NCBI GenBank assembly: GCA_910585755.1
Contig: CAJUFH010000049.1
Coordinates: 1-22,596, forward strand
Reading direction: 5' to 3'
Length of the DNA stretch: 22,596 bases
From: an uncultured Muribaculaceae bacterium
GTDB taxonomy: Bacteria; Bacteroidota; Bacteroidia; Bacteroidales; Muribaculaceae
Made by a program: the position numbers and the translations under genes. Below are positions 1 through 8,771 of the stretch, piece after piece. Under the pieces are notes generated by a model. That model did no database searches and was not told the origin of the DNA. It saw only the letters and a list, made by a program, of their open reading frames with translations. The first letter of the stretch is position 1; each line of letters opens with the position of its first letter.

Positions 1-384
1 TCTAACCATTAGGCAATTATGAAATTGCGCTTTTTTGAGTGGCGAAGTCAGGTGGGGATAGCCTTGCGGTGTCCAGGTGGTCGTGTATTCTTCGGAGGGA
101 ATCCATTCACCGCCATCAGACATCGAAACTATCTGCTTGACGGGACGCCATACCTGGTTTTCAGCCATAGAGGCAATGCGGTGGTGACGGCCGGCGACCG
201 CTGCCTGTTTTTTGGCGGCGAGATTCTTTTTAACGGCACCCGTCTTCGCAAGCGCCGGATGCACGGTCATTTCTACCTTGTTGCCCTTCTTAAACGCCGG
301 GGTTACTTTCGCGGGACCGGCGACTGCCGAAAGGGTGCCGAGCACAAGGGCTCCCGCTGCTGCTAAGGAGTAAAATTTCGTCAT
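1..384 (-). CDS. Secreted protein of unknown function, 5' part only (runs off left edge)
   Basis: The reading frame is open on the minus strand from ATG at 384 to the window edge: 128 codons with no stop, so the C-terminus is missing. The N-terminus (MTKFYSLAAAGALVLGTLSA) is a typical Sec signal peptide with likely cleavage near AVAG. The next 50 residues are rich in Lys and Ala. From about residue 80 there is a Trp/Pro/Thr pattern (VWRPVKQ, EWIPSEEY, TTTWTPQG), which suggests an extracellular beta-rich domain. I do not recognise the family. A consensus promoter lies 73-104 bp upstream, so it is transcribed separately from the ABC exporter gene upstream on the same strand. Being secreted beside a T9SS cluster it could be exported, but the region where a T9SS C-terminal signal would sit is outside the window. 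Confidence 0.75.
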   Translation of the reverse strand, partial: MTKFYSLAAAGALVLGTLSAVAGPAKVTPAFKKGNKVEMTVHPALAKTGAVKKNLAAKKQAAVAGRHHRIASMAENQVWRPVKQIVSMSDGGEWIPSEEYTTTWTPQGYPHLTSPLKKAQFHNCLMVR

Positions 385-456
385 AGAAACTGATTAAATA
401 TTGAACAAATTATAACTAATAGTCACAGCAATCCGCTTCGCGCGGAAACTATGTCG

Positions 457-488
457 CAAAGTTAAGTATTTTTCAGCCAAACCGCAAA
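457..488 (-). promoter_or_regulatory. Bacteroidetes-type promoter for the left-edge secreted protein
   Basis: Read on the minus strand, TTTG (complement of 485-488) is followed after 20 bp by TAACTTTG (complement of 457-464). This matches the Bacteroidetes sigma-ABfr consensus TTTG / TAnnTTTG with ideal spacing. Transcription would start near 450 and leave a leader of about 65 nt before the ATG at 384. A small CCGC/GCGG hairpin (433-445) lies in that leader. Apart from this promoter, nothing gene-like is visible in 385-552. Confidence 0.75.
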
Positions 489-552
489 CGGAATTGCGAT
501 TTTCCTTTCCTTCCTTCAGAAAGAGGTAACGCGGCGGATATGAGCGCGGCGG

Positions 553-2382
553 TCAGAATTTCTGCATGTCGACCAGGCGGCGGTAGTAGCCGTTAAGGGC
601 CAGGAGCTCGTCGTGGGTGCCGGCCTCGACGATGCGCCCCTCGTGGAGCACGCAGATGATGTCGGCGTTCTTGATTGTCGAGAGACGGTGGGCGATCACG
701 AGGGTCGTGCGCCCCTTCATAAGGCGCTCAAGCGCTTCCTGAACCACCTTCTCGCTCTCGGAGTCGAGCGCCGAGGTAGCCTCGTCGAGGATAAGCACCG
801 GCGGGTTTTTGAGAATGGCGCGGGCAATCGAGACGCGCTGGCGCTGGCCGCCGGACAGGCGGCATCCGCGGTCGCCGATGCCGGTGTCGTACCCCTCTTC
901 CGAGGCGCGTATGAACTCGTCGGCGTTCGCTATTTTCGCGGCCGCCACTACCTCCTCCATCGTCGCGTCCTTTACTCCGAAGGTTATGTTGTTGTAGAAA
1001 GTATCGTTGAAAAGTATCGCCTCCTGGTTGACGTTCCCCATCAGCGAGCGGAGGTCGTGGACCTTCATGTCGCGCACATCGATTCCGTCAATCGTAATCG
1101 ACCCTTTGTCGACATCGTAGAAGCGCGGAAGCAGGTCGGCCATAGTCGACTTGCCGGAGCCTGACTGGCCCACAAGCGCCACAGTCGCCCCGGCGGGAAT
1201 GTCGAGGTTTATGTCGTGGAGCACCTCGTTAGCGCCGTAGCTGAACGACACATCGTTGTAGCGGATATGCCCTTTGAGCTTGTCAATCTCCTTGGGTTCC
1301 GCCGGGTCGTGAATCGGGTTGGGAGCGTTGAGTATCTTGTCGACGCGCACCATCGAGGCCAGCCCCTTCTGTATGGCGTACATGCCCTTCGAAAGGTCCT
1401 TGGCGGGATTGATGATGCTGTAAAAGATAATCATGTAGTAGATGAACTCCGGCGCTTCGAGCGACGAGGCCCCGTTCAGAATCAGCGAGCCACCGAACCA
1501 TAGCACGATCGCTATCGCCGTAGTCCCCAGGAACTCGCTCATCGGGTGGGCGAGGTTCTGGCGGCGCATGATGCGGGTCGACAGCCGGTAGTATTTCATA
1601 TTCTCCCGGTGGAAGCGGTCAGCGACCTTGTTTTCGGCGTTGAAAGCCTTGATGATGCGAAGTCCGCCGAGACATTCCTCGATGTTGCTCATCAGCACGC
1701 CCCACTGGTTCTGCTGCTCCAGGCTCTTGCGCTTGAGGCTCTTGCCGACCTTCCCCATCACCAGCCCGGCGAGCGGGAGCAGAATCAGCACGAACACAGT
1801 CAGTTGCCACGACACAGCGATCATCATAACCAAGCAGACAAGAATCATAATCGGGTTCTTGAACACCATGTCGAGCGACGTCATGATCGAGTTTTCGATT
1901 TCCCCGACGTCGCCGCTCATGCGGGCCATGACGTCACCCTTCCGTTCCGAGGTGAAGAAGGAAATCGGGAGGGTAACCATCTTGTCGAACACGAAGTTGC
2001 GTATGTCGCGGACGATACCGCTGCGCATCGGGATTATGAAGTAGCTCGCCAGGTAGGTGGAGCCGGTCTTCAAACCCGTCATAAACACAAGAAGGGCGGC
2101 AAGCATCGCGAGAGCCGCCCCCTGCCCGTATGTGTCGATTACCTGCTGGGTATAATAGTAGAAGTTGTTGATCACCACATCCTTGAGGGAATGGCCGTCG
2201 CCGAGCGGCATATAGGTGTAGGCCGCCTCGCGGATTTTGAACAGCATCTCCAGGATAGGGATGATGATCGCGAAAGAGAACAACGTCAAAAAAGAAGCCA
2301 AGATGTTGAACAGGATGTTCAACATCAAGTACTTCTTATATGGGGGCACGAATCGCTTTAGAATCGACAGGAAATCGTTCAT
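553..2382 (-). CDS. MsbA-like ABC exporter (fused permease and ATPase)
   Basis: This 609-residue half-transporter has a six-helix exporter membrane domain (about 15-330) followed by an ABC ATPase. ATPase motifs are all present: Walker A GQSGSGKST (405-413), Q-loop Gln453, signature LSGGQ (509-513), Walker B VLILDEATS (529-537), D-loop SALD (537-540) and switch His565. It would act as an inner-membrane homodimer. Length and architecture match the MsbA family, which flips lipid A-core across the inner membrane; a general multidrug or lipid exporter cannot be excluded, because substrate is hard to read from sequence. It starts 18 nt after the porN stop and is probably the last gene of the T9SS operon. 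That position would fit an envelope-lipid role, since many T9SS cargos are anchored to lipopolysaccharide, but this link is inference. Confidence 0.9.
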   Translation of the reverse strand: MNDFLSILKRFVPPYKKYLMLNILFNILASFLTLFSFAIIIPILEMLFKIREAAYTYMPLGDGHSLKDVVINNFYYYTQQVIDTYGQGAALAMLAALLVFMTGLKTGSTYLASYFIIPMRSGIVRDIRNFVFDKMVTLPISFFTSERKGDVMARMSGDVGEIENSIMTSLDMVFKNPIMILVCLVMMIAVSWQLTVFVLILLPLAGLVMGKVGKSLKRKSLEQQNQWGVLMSNIEECLGGLRIIKAFNAENKVADRFHRENMKYYRLSTRIMRRQNLAHPMSEFLGTTAIAIVLWFGGSLILNGASSLEAPEFIYYMIIFYSIINPAKDLSKGMYAIQKGLASMVRVDKILNAPNPIHDPAEPKEIDKLKGHIRYNDVSFSYGANEVLHDINLDIPAGATVALVGQSGSGKSTMADLLPRFYDVDKGSITIDGIDVRDMKVHDLRSLMGNVNQEAILFNDTFYNNITFGVKDATMEEVVAAAKIANADEFIRASEEGYDTGIGDRGCRLSGGQRQRVSIARAILKNPPVLILDEATSALDSESEKVVQEALERLMKGRTTLVIAHRLSTIKNADIICVLHEGRIVEAGTHDELLALNGYYRRLVDMQKF

Positions 2383-2400
2383 ACGGAACGGATTAGGTTG

Positions 2401-3609
2401 TTACTTGCGGCGGCGTACGGAGCGCACTGCCGACGAGGAGCTTGACTTCGGGGCCTTCGGCTTGGCCTCCTTGCGGGTCTTTTTCTTGGGCGCGGCCTTA
2501 GCCTCGCCGCTCTTCTTCTTGCCGCGGGAGGCGCGGGCCGACTTCCTTACGGGCTTCTCGGCCGCGGCTGCCGCGGCGCTCTCTTCCTCCCCGTCGCGCG
2601 ACTGAATGTCCGAGCCGTTCGCCTCTGCCTCTGCCTTGGCGGCTTCGGCGGCCTCACGGGCCTCGCGGGCAGCGATTACCTCCTCGCGGGAGGGCACCCA
2701 CAGCTTCTTGTCGAACGAGTCGAGGCGGTTCTGGATGCTGTCCTGCGCGCGCTTGCGGTCGTCCGGGTCGGGGAACATCTGCATCATCGAGCGGTTGGTC
2801 AGGTTGCGAGTCTTATAGATGTCGCCGTCGTACATCGACATGCGGAAGAAATCGTCGTAGGTGTATTTCTGAAGATTATTGTCGTCGTCGATGAAGATAT
2901 ACTGCTGGGCCAGGTATGGGCGGATGTCGTTCATCTTGATCCAGAACATCGGGTAGCGCACGGCGTCCCCTCCGAAATCGTCGGAGCGGTGGAGCACGGG
3001 GCAAATCGCCTCGACCTTGCGGCGCGTCTTGTTGGTGCGCGAGTCAAACTCCCATTTTTCCAGTATATAATAGGAAAGCACCTCGTTTGCGGGAACGTCG
3101 CTCTCGTCAATCGCGAACTTGGGATTCTTTTCGGTCGAACCCTTGGCCTCGGTGTACATGACGTGGAAGCGGTCGAGCATGTCGCGCACCTTCAGGCGGT
3201 ACTGGTCCGAGAAAATCTCCTTGCCATCGAGATACTCGTAAGCCGCAACCTGGTTGTTGGCCAGCAGACGCATCAGGATGCGGAACAGGTTCTCCTGCCC
3301 GTCGATTACCTCCTCGGGGAAATACAGGGCGGCGTTCTTGGGGTTCTTCACCTCCAGGTCACGGTAAATCACGCGCATCCACATACGGTCGGCGTCGGAA
3401 ACATTCGACTCCGAGGAGAAATGTTCCCGCATGCGGTCGGTGACTCCGGGCTGCTGGGTCTGCTCCCCGCGGCGGGAGGGCCCGGAAGCGCCGCTGCGGC
3501 GGACTATCGAGCTGCTCGACGAAGAGCTCCCGTCGTCCTGGGCCGAGGCGGTTAGGAATCCGGCGGCTAACACCGCGCAGGTTACGGCATATTTGGCAAT
3601 CAGGTTCAT
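2401..3609 (-). CDS. porN: T9SS periplasmic ring protein PorN (GldN family)
   Basis: The 402-residue protein has a signal peptide (MNLIAKYAVTCAVLAAGFLT, cleavage after ASA). Its core (about 60-310) contains GldN-type segments such as WMRVIYRDLEVKNPKNAALYF, here only partly cited (WMRVIYRDLEV, ALYFPEE, YYILEKWEFDS), and KLWVPSREEV near 305. In the family PorN pairs with the lipoprotein PorK to build the large periplasmic ring of the type IX secretion system. The remaining 85 or so residues are unusual: a Glu/Ala-rich stretch followed by a strongly basic Lys/Ser/Ala tail ending SVRRRK. That tail makes the protein longer than a minimal GldN/PorN. It starts 11 nt after porM, in the order expected for PorKLMN. 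Confidence 0.9.
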   Translation of the reverse strand: MNLIAKYAVTCAVLAAGFLTASAQDDGSSSSSSSIVRRSGASGPSRRGEQTQQPGVTDRMREHFSSESNVSDADRMWMRVIYRDLEVKNPKNAALYFPEEVIDGQENLFRILMRLLANNQVAAYEYLDGKEIFSDQYRLKVRDMLDRFHVMYTEAKGSTEKNPKFAIDESDVPANEVLSYYILEKWEFDSRTNKTRRKVEAICPVLHRSDDFGGDAVRYPMFWIKMNDIRPYLAQQYIFIDDDNNLQKYTYDDFFRMSMYDGDIYKTRNLTNRSMMQMFPDPDDRKRAQDSIQNRLDSFDKKLWVPSREEVIAAREAREAAEAAKAEAEANGSDIQSRDGEEESAAAAAAEKPVRKSARASRGKKKSGEAKAAPKKKTRKEAKPKAPKSSSSSAVRSVRRRK

Positions 3610-3620
3610 GGCTGAATTTC

Positions 3621-5189
3621 TTAGTTGATTATTACCTCGATGGGGGCCAGGTCGCGGGTGATTCCGTCGGGGCCTGTCGCCTTCACGCGGGATATATAGA
3701 AGCGCTTGCCGCGGCTGAGGCGGCGGAACGAGTCTTTCTGTCGCTGAGAGAACTGCGAGCCGTTGGAGACTTCGGGAATGGCGTTACCCATCGAGTCGAA
3801 GAACACCGTCTCGAAGCTCAGTACCTTGAACTGGATGTTCAGCAGGTCGTCGTCAATCGCGGCCTCGATGCCGGGAGCGGCCATAAGGAGCGCCTTGGAG
3901 ATTCCGCGGCCCCCGCCCTTGTAGCGGTTCTCGGCGCCGTTGGCATCCTTGAACGCGATATACGGGGTAGGATCGGGGAGCTTACGCACGCGGAACTTGG
4001 TGGCCGCGACTGTCATCGGTTTGCCGTCCATCTGGGCGTTCACCGTCACGGTCGCCTCCTCCCCTACCTTGGCGGGATGCGCCACCCAGGAATCACCCTT
4101 GCGGGTAAGCGTCCCGTTGGTCATCGTCGCGGTAACGGCGCTGTTGGCCACGCCGGGGACCGAAATCGAAATCGGGTTGTCGATACCGGCGTAAAGAACG
4201 TTCATCATCGTCGCCGAGACTGTCGCCGTCGGCTCGATCACGGTATAGGAGGACTCGAACGGCAGGCGGTTCATGGAGCCGTCGCCGGCGGGGACCTCGA
4301 GATAACCCTTGTAGTCGAACGTCCCGGTAGAACCGGGGCTGAACTCATACAGGCCGCGGTCGTTGGCAAGCTGCTTGCCGTTGACAAACACCGAGGGGCG
4401 GGCCGTCGTGTCAACCGCCGCCAGGACGATGTTGGCGGTATATTTGCCGCCGCGCATGACGACGCGGCTGTTGGGTATGACGAAGGCGTTAAGCTCGTTG
4501 ACGCGGACATCCCCGGCGTCGACATTCGCCAGAAGGGTCTGAAGCGCCTCCCCCTCGGCATATTTGATATCGTTCTGGAGCTTCGTCAGAAGGGTGACGG
4601 CGGCAACGACAGGCTGGTTGTCGAACTTCGACTCCTCCCAGGCCATCTTGCCGATATTCCCCTTGCGCTGCACGGCCTCGGTCGAGAGGGCTTTAAGCAC
4701 GTTGTCGCGCTTTACCGAGTCGGTCATCAGCGAGGAGATGTATTCGCGGTACCCCTCGACGTTGACGCGGAGGCGCCGTCCGAGCGGGTTCGCCCCGTTG
4801 AGCATCACTACGGATGCCGCCTCGAGGTTGTCGCGGTTCTGTATGTCGTCTACCTTGCCGTCATCGCCGTCGGCCTCGCGCACAATCAGCCCCTTGATGG
4901 AGTCGATTTCGAGGCATATGGCGCTGGTCACGCCGCGTACTTCCGCGGCCTTGTCGTACCAGCGCTGCCCCTTGTCGGGGTTCTTCTCGGCGAAAGCCCG
5001 GAGGGTTCCGAGAATCGCGGCGTTTCGCTGCTCGACGTTGTCGTTTGTGCGGGTGAGGCCCTCCTCTACCTGCGTGAAACCGTTGAGCACGTCGCTGGAG
5101 ACGTTGAGTGCCAGCATAGCGGTCAGGACGATATACATGAGGTTTATCATCTTCTGACGCGGGGATAGCTGGTTGTTACTGGTGCCCAA
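3621..5189 (-). CDS. porM: T9SS motor protein PorM (GldM family)
   Basis: The 522-residue protein begins with LSPRQKMINLMYIVLTAMLA, the hallmark GldM/PorM start: a short cytoplasmic end, then one transmembrane helix (about 15-35) and a long periplasmic part. Arg11 sits where the conserved Arg9 of Flavobacterium GldM lies, the residue thought to meet the buried glutamate of GldL. The periplasmic region reads as a helical domain (about 40-220) followed by beta-rich domains to the C-terminus, as known for GldM dimers that carry energy from the inner-membrane motor to the PorKN ring. The length is normal for the family. It lies 55 nt downstream of porL. Confidence 0.93.
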   Translation of the reverse strand: MGTSNNQLSPRQKMINLMYIVLTAMLALNVSSDVLNGFTQVEEGLTRTNDNVEQRNAAILGTLRAFAEKNPDKGQRWYDKAAEVRGVTSAICLEIDSIKGLIVREADGDDGKVDDIQNRDNLEAASVVMLNGANPLGRRLRVNVEGYREYISSLMTDSVKRDNVLKALSTEAVQRKGNIGKMAWEESKFDNQPVVAAVTLLTKLQNDIKYAEGEALQTLLANVDAGDVRVNELNAFVIPNSRVVMRGGKYTANIVLAAVDTTARPSVFVNGKQLANDRGLYEFSPGSTGTFDYKGYLEVPAGDGSMNRLPFESSYTVIEPTATVSATMMNVLYAGIDNPISISVPGVANSAVTATMTNGTLTRKGDSWVAHPAKVGEEATVTVNAQMDGKPMTVAATKFRVRKLPDPTPYIAFKDANGAENRYKGGGRGISKALLMAAPGIEAAIDDDLLNIQFKVLSFETVFFDSMGNAIPEVSNGSQFSQRQKDSFRRLSRGKRFYISRVKATGPDGITRDLAPIEVIIN

Positions 5190-5232
5190 TTTCTTATGAG
5201 GTTTTGAGAGTTGCTGTCAATAGTTTTTCTTT

Positions 5233-5256
5233 CCCGGAGGCCCTTCACGCCTCGGG
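5233..5256 (-). promoter_or_regulatory. Hairpin holding the porL stop codon in its loop
   Basis: On the minus-strand transcript the segment folds into eight base pairs (CCCG+AGGC with GGCCUC/CGGG, one bulged C) around a loop of about seven nucleotides that contains the UGA stop of porL. It is followed by an A-rich stretch rather than a U-tract, so it does not look like an intrinsic terminator. It could protect the upstream mRNA 3' end or be a processing point between porL and porM. Function is inference. Confidence 0.4.
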
Positions 5257-6210
5257 CGCCGCGGCGGGAGGAACGGGGGGTACAGGGGCCTGCGCCGCCG
5301 GTGTCTCAGGCTGGGCCTGGGGCGCGGCTGCGGCAGCCGCGGCAGCCATCGGGTTGTACATGTTGATGGTCATCGCCGTGATCATCTTCTCGTAGACGGA
5401 GTTAAGCTGTTGCATATAGCGCGCCATCTTCTCCGTCTCGGCGCAGTAGCGCGACGAGGCGTCGGACGACTGCTCGTACATCTGGCTGATATCCTTGATA
5501 CCGCGGTTGACCCGGTCAATCGCGTCGAGCTGCGAGGAAACGCTCTTGAGCTGGATTTCGTAAATCGTGTTAAGGCCGTTGATATTGCGGTTGAGGTCCT
5601 GCATCTGCTCGACGTAGCCGTTGGAGGAGCGGGTGATGTTCTCGGAGTTTTCGGTAATGGCGCGGTAGGATTCGAGGAGCACGTCGCTGACCGTGTTCAG
5701 CGCGCGGGTCGATTCCTGAAGGTGTCTCAGTTCGCGCGTCATCTCCGTAAGCTGGTCTACGTAGAGCTGCGAGGCGGATGTTATCCCGGCCATCATCTCC
5801 GCCGGGGAAGCCCCCGTGAGGTCGGGGGACACCAGCGGGGCCTGGCGCGGCTGGCCGCCGGAAGCGCCGGATGTATCACCGGACGGTACACCTCCGTTTA
5901 TAACCACCCCGCTCCCTTTCTCGAAGTCGGGGCGGTCCTCCTCGTTACCTGTCTCGAATACCGGGAAAACCTGCTCCCACTTGTACTGCTTGGGAGGGCG
6001 GTCGAAGGCTGTCAGGGTAAACATGAGCACCTCGGTACCCATGCCGAGCGACAGCAGGAAGTTGCCGCCGGGGAGGTGGAGGATTTTGAACAGCGCGCCC
6101 CAGATCACGATGGCCGCGCCGATTGAATAGGCGAAGTTGAAGAAACGCTGCCCCTTGTCGCTCTGGATGAACGCGCCGATGGAGGTCTTGTATTCTTTTA
6201 TTTTTCCCAT
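5245..6210 (-). CDS. porL: T9SS inner-membrane motor protein PorL (GldL family)
   Basis: The 321-residue protein has two N-terminal transmembrane helices (about 24-42 and 50-68). Motifs typical of GldL are FNFAYSIGAAIVIWGALFKI, HLPGGNFLL and GTEVLMFTLTAFD. Glu60 in the second helix matches the conserved membrane glutamate of GldL/PorL needed for proton-driven motion. A Gly/Ser/Pro-rich linker follows, then a long coiled-coil cytoplasmic part (about 145-290), and an Ala/Pro/Gln-rich tail of about 35 residues. In the family a PorL pentamer surrounds two PorM helices to form the rotary T9SS motor. It lies 51 nt after porK. The Ala/Pro tail is low complexity and probably variable. Confidence 0.92.
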   Translation of the reverse strand: MGKIKEYKTSIGAFIQSDKGQRFFNFAYSIGAAIVIWGALFKILHLPGGNFLLSLGMGTEVLMFTLTAFDRPPKQYKWEQVFPVFETGNEEDRPDFEKGSGVVINGGVPSGDTSGASGGQPRQAPLVSPDLTGASPAEMMAGITSASQLYVDQLTEMTRELRHLQESTRALNTVSDVLLESYRAITENSENITRSSNGYVEQMQDLNRNINGLNTIYEIQLKSVSSQLDAIDRVNRGIKDISQMYEQSSDASSRYCAETEKMARYMQQLNSVYEKMITAMTINMYNPMAAAAAAAAPQAQPETPAAQAPVPPVPPAAAPEA

Positions 6211-6261
6211 AAGGCAAGATGATGGCTTATTAAAGTAGAGGAGGTAGTTGGGAGAAAGGGG

Positions 6262-7713
6262 TCAACGGTTCTTTCCGTCGAGCTTCTGGCCGCGGGCGAA
6301 TCCGATCTGGGAGCGGACGCAGCGGAACCCGATATAGGAGCGCTGCTCGTTCTGGTACTCCCACATGCGGAGGTCGCTTCGGATGTTGTGGGCCACGTCC
6401 TTCCAGGAACCTCCGCGCACGATCTTGCGGCGCAGCTTGTAGGGGTCCTCCTTTGCGGCGGCGTAACGGTACTCGGGATTCAGGTCGGAGGTGACGTCGG
6501 TCACACCCTCGATGAATGCCGTCGAGGTCCATTCGCTGACGTTGCCCGCCATATCGTACAGGCCGAAGTCGTTGGGCGAGTAGGTGCCGACGCGGGAGGT
6601 GATGATATGTCCGTCCTTGACGTAGTTGCCGTCGTTGGGCTTGAAGTTGGCGTAGAAACAACCGCGGTCCTCGCTCATCGTCAGGTCACCCTCCCAGGGG
6701 TACATGTTCTCGTTCTGTCCGGCGCGGGCGGCGTATTCCCATTCGGCCTCGGTCGGGAGGCGGTAAGGCTCGACGTAGACCCCCTCGCGGCCGAGCGAGC
6801 GGCGCAGGAAGTCGGTACGCCAGTTGCAGAAGGCGTTCGCCTGGTCCCAGCTAACGCCGACGACGGGATATTCCGAGTAGCCCCCGTTGCTGAAATACAT
6901 ACGGACGTAAGGCTCGTTGTATGCGTTCTCGAAGTCGTTGACCCACACGGTGGTATCGGGATAGACGTTGACGATGTAGGTGTTCAGGAAGTCGTACGGC
7001 CCGGTCAGGGAGCGGGTTATTGTCTCGGTGCGGATTTCGCCGTTGTCATCGATGAAGGCTGTATCCTTGGAAATCATCGGGTTCGTTGTCGGGGCTGCCA
7101 GGTCGGTGTTGTACTGGCGGCGGCGCGGGTCGAGACGGTTGGCGCGCTTGGCGGCCTCCGTGTGGTTGAACACCTCGTAGCGGTAGTTGAGCTGCTCGGG
7201 GTCGAGCTCGCGGGCTCCGGTGATGGGATTGGTGCGGTAGAGGCTCTCGATGGCCCTCGCCTCGTCCTCGCCCGGGTTGCGCCAGGGGATAGGCTTGTTC
7301 CAGTTGAGATGCGGGGTCACGGGATTGCCCTGCTTGTCCTCCTCGATTTTGAACTCCTCGTTGCCACCGTAGGCCGGATCGGCCAGGCGCTCGCGGATAA
7401 TCGAGTCGCGCACCCAGAAGACGAACTGCTTGTATTTCGAGTTGGTGACCTCGGTCTCGTCCATCCAGAAAGCGTCGACCGACATCCCTTTGGTGTCAGC
7501 CTCGAGGTTCCACAGCGAGTCGGCTTTCTGCGGGCCCATTTCCATAGAGCCGCGCCCGACGAGCACCATGCCGTAGGGGGTAGGTTCGGCCCAGGCCGAG
7601 CCTCCGACGCCGGTCACTTCGCCGCCGGCCGAGGAACGGCGCCCCGAGGCGCAGCCTGCGGCGAGCAGTAGCGTCAGCATTGCCGGAAGGAGGTATAACG
7701 AGAGTTTCTTCAT
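6262..7713 (-). CDS. porK: T9SS ring lipoprotein PorK (GldK family)
   Basis: The 483-residue protein has a lipoprotein signal peptide with lipobox LAAGC (Cys21). From about residue 45 it carries a formylglycine-generating-enzyme (FGE-sulfatase) fold, seen in GMVLVGRGSMEMGP, FWMDETEVTNSKYKQF, PVVGVSWDQANAFCNWRTDF, LPTEAEWEYAARAG, FGLYDMAGNVSEWT and GGSWKD. GldK/PorK proteins use this fold structurally rather than as enzymes. The paired catalytic cysteines of true FGE are not apparent; one Cys remains in the terminal GFRCVRS. PorK anchors the PorK-PorN ring to the outer membrane. The gene follows porP by 23 nt. Confidence 0.93.
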   Translation of the reverse strand: MKKLSLYLLPAMLTLLLAAGCASGRRSSAGGEVTGVGGSAWAEPTPYGMVLVGRGSMEMGPQKADSLWNLEADTKGMSVDAFWMDETEVTNSKYKQFVFWVRDSIIRERLADPAYGGNEEFKIEEDKQGNPVTPHLNWNKPIPWRNPGEDEARAIESLYRTNPITGARELDPEQLNYRYEVFNHTEAAKRANRLDPRRRQYNTDLAAPTTNPMISKDTAFIDDNGEIRTETITRSLTGPYDFLNTYIVNVYPDTTVWVNDFENAYNEPYVRMYFSNGGYSEYPVVGVSWDQANAFCNWRTDFLRRSLGREGVYVEPYRLPTEAEWEYAARAGQNENMYPWEGDLTMSEDRGCFYANFKPNDGNYVKDGHIITSRVGTYSPNDFGLYDMAGNVSEWTSTAFIEGVTDVTSDLNPEYRYAAAKEDPYKLRRKIVRGGSWKDVAHNIRSDLRMWEYQNEQRSYIGFRCVRSQIGFARGQKLDGKNR

Positions 7714-7736
7714 ATCGGATTTCTCTTTGATTCAGA

Positions 7737-8771
7737 TTACATTATGCGTACGCTCTTGTGGCGGTTGCGGTTCTTGCCCGAGAAGTCGAGCTTTACGGAG
7801 TAGCCGGCGAGAATCTCGTGGCTCCCCGAAGATGCCTTGGCGATGTAGGAGGTGGAGTAGTCGTAGCTGTATCCGAGGAAGAAGCCCTTGAACTCCACTC
7901 CGAGGAGTGCGTAGACCGCGTCCTTCCATCGGTATCCTATGCCCGCGGTAAGGAACTTGTTGTAGCGGCAGCGCACCGTGGCCTCGAAGGTCGTGAAGGT
8001 AAAGTCGCTCTTGACAAGCGCGCTCGGCATCACTTCAATTAACGTATTTTTCACGGGAATATTGCTGCCAGCCATAAAATATAAGGTGCGTCCCAGCCGG
8101 AACTCATAGTTTTTCTCGTTGCCCCCCTCGCCCGATTCGGCGTTCATGGTGACGGTCGGGGAGTTGAGGTGCGTCGCCGACAGGCCGGCCCAGAACCAGC
8201 GGTGGTTGTAGAAAACGCCGAGGCCGAGGTCGAAGGCGTTGCCGCGGATATCGGTCTGCGGTATGGCGTCGTCGGTCGACTCGTGGTAGTCGTCATTATC
8301 CGGAATGAACACGTCGGTTCCCTTGAACGACTGGTCGATGAAGCCCACCTGGACACCCATCGACAGCTCCCCCTTGAAGAGGCGCAGCTTGTAGGCCACC
8401 TGGGCTCCGACCTGCATGTTCTTATAGAGACCGAAGCTCTCCTGCTGCATCTGCAGCCCGACGCCGAAGCGCTTGTTGAACAACTTCAGAGGCATGTCGG
8501 CACCGATGATGAACGTCGTCGGCGCATGCTTGATTCCGACCCACTGCATGCGGGAGCCGCCGCGGGCGCGGAGCATGTCCCCCACGCCGATCGCTCCGGC
8601 GTTGTAATACGCCGGAACCTCGAAATACTGCGAGAACTGCGCGTCGGCCTGCGCGTCGGCCCGGAAGCCGGGGAGGGCGGCGAGCAGGGCGGCGAAGAGG
8701 AGGGCGACTCTCGCCGTGAACCGGGAGCCGCTTCGGAGAGCCCGCGTATATGCCGTAGGAGTATAGTTCAT
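7737..8771 (-). CDS. porP: T9SS outer-membrane protein PorP (PorP/SprF family)
   Basis: The 344-residue protein has an extended N-terminus with a hydrophobic signal segment (about 22-36) and likely cleavage near ADAQ. The mature part starts with AQFSQYFEVPAYYNAGAIGV and then GSRMQWVGIKHAPTTF, the family signature (FSQY, NPA-like, R-QW). The rest is amphipathic beta strands of an outer-membrane barrel, closing with LGYSYDYSTS. PorP binds PorK/PorN and helps retain cargo or the attachment machinery at the cell surface. The ATG overlaps the porT stop by 4 nt (ATGA), which supports the start and implies translational coupling. Confidence 0.88.
   Translation of the reverse strand: MNYTPTAYTRALRSGSRFTARVALLFAALLAALPGFRADAQADAQFSQYFEVPAYYNAGAIGVGDMLRARGGSRMQWVGIKHAPTTFIIGADMPLKLFNKRFGVGLQMQQESFGLYKNMQVGAQVAYKLRLFKGELSMGVQVGFIDQSFKGTDVFIPDNDDYHESTDDAIPQTDIRGNAFDLGLGVFYNHRWFWAGLSATHLNSPTVTMNAESGEGGNEKNYEFRLGRTLYFMAGSNIPVKNTLIEVMPSALVKSDFTFTTFEATVRCRYNKFLTAGIGYRWKDAVYALLGVEFKGFFLGYSYDYSTSYIAKASSGSHEILAGYSVKLDFSGKNRNRHKSVRIM

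Noticed and set aside
19..366. 115-codon plus-strand open frame at the left edge
   Set aside because: The minus-strand frame over the same bases has a clean signal peptide and a consensus promoter, while this one has neither.
4077..5168. 363-codon plus-strand open frame opposite porM
   Set aside because: It lies entirely opposite a recognised gene, and its Gly/Val/Arg/His-rich translation has no family features.
6388..7671. 427-codon plus-strand open frame opposite porK
   Set aside because: It is the reverse-frame shadow of a well-supported lipoprotein gene and has no signal peptide or known motif.
6262..7713. PorK as an active sulfatase-modifying enzyme
   Set aside because: The FGE fold is present, but the paired active-site cysteines are not apparent, and the T9SS context identifies it as the structural ring lipoprotein.
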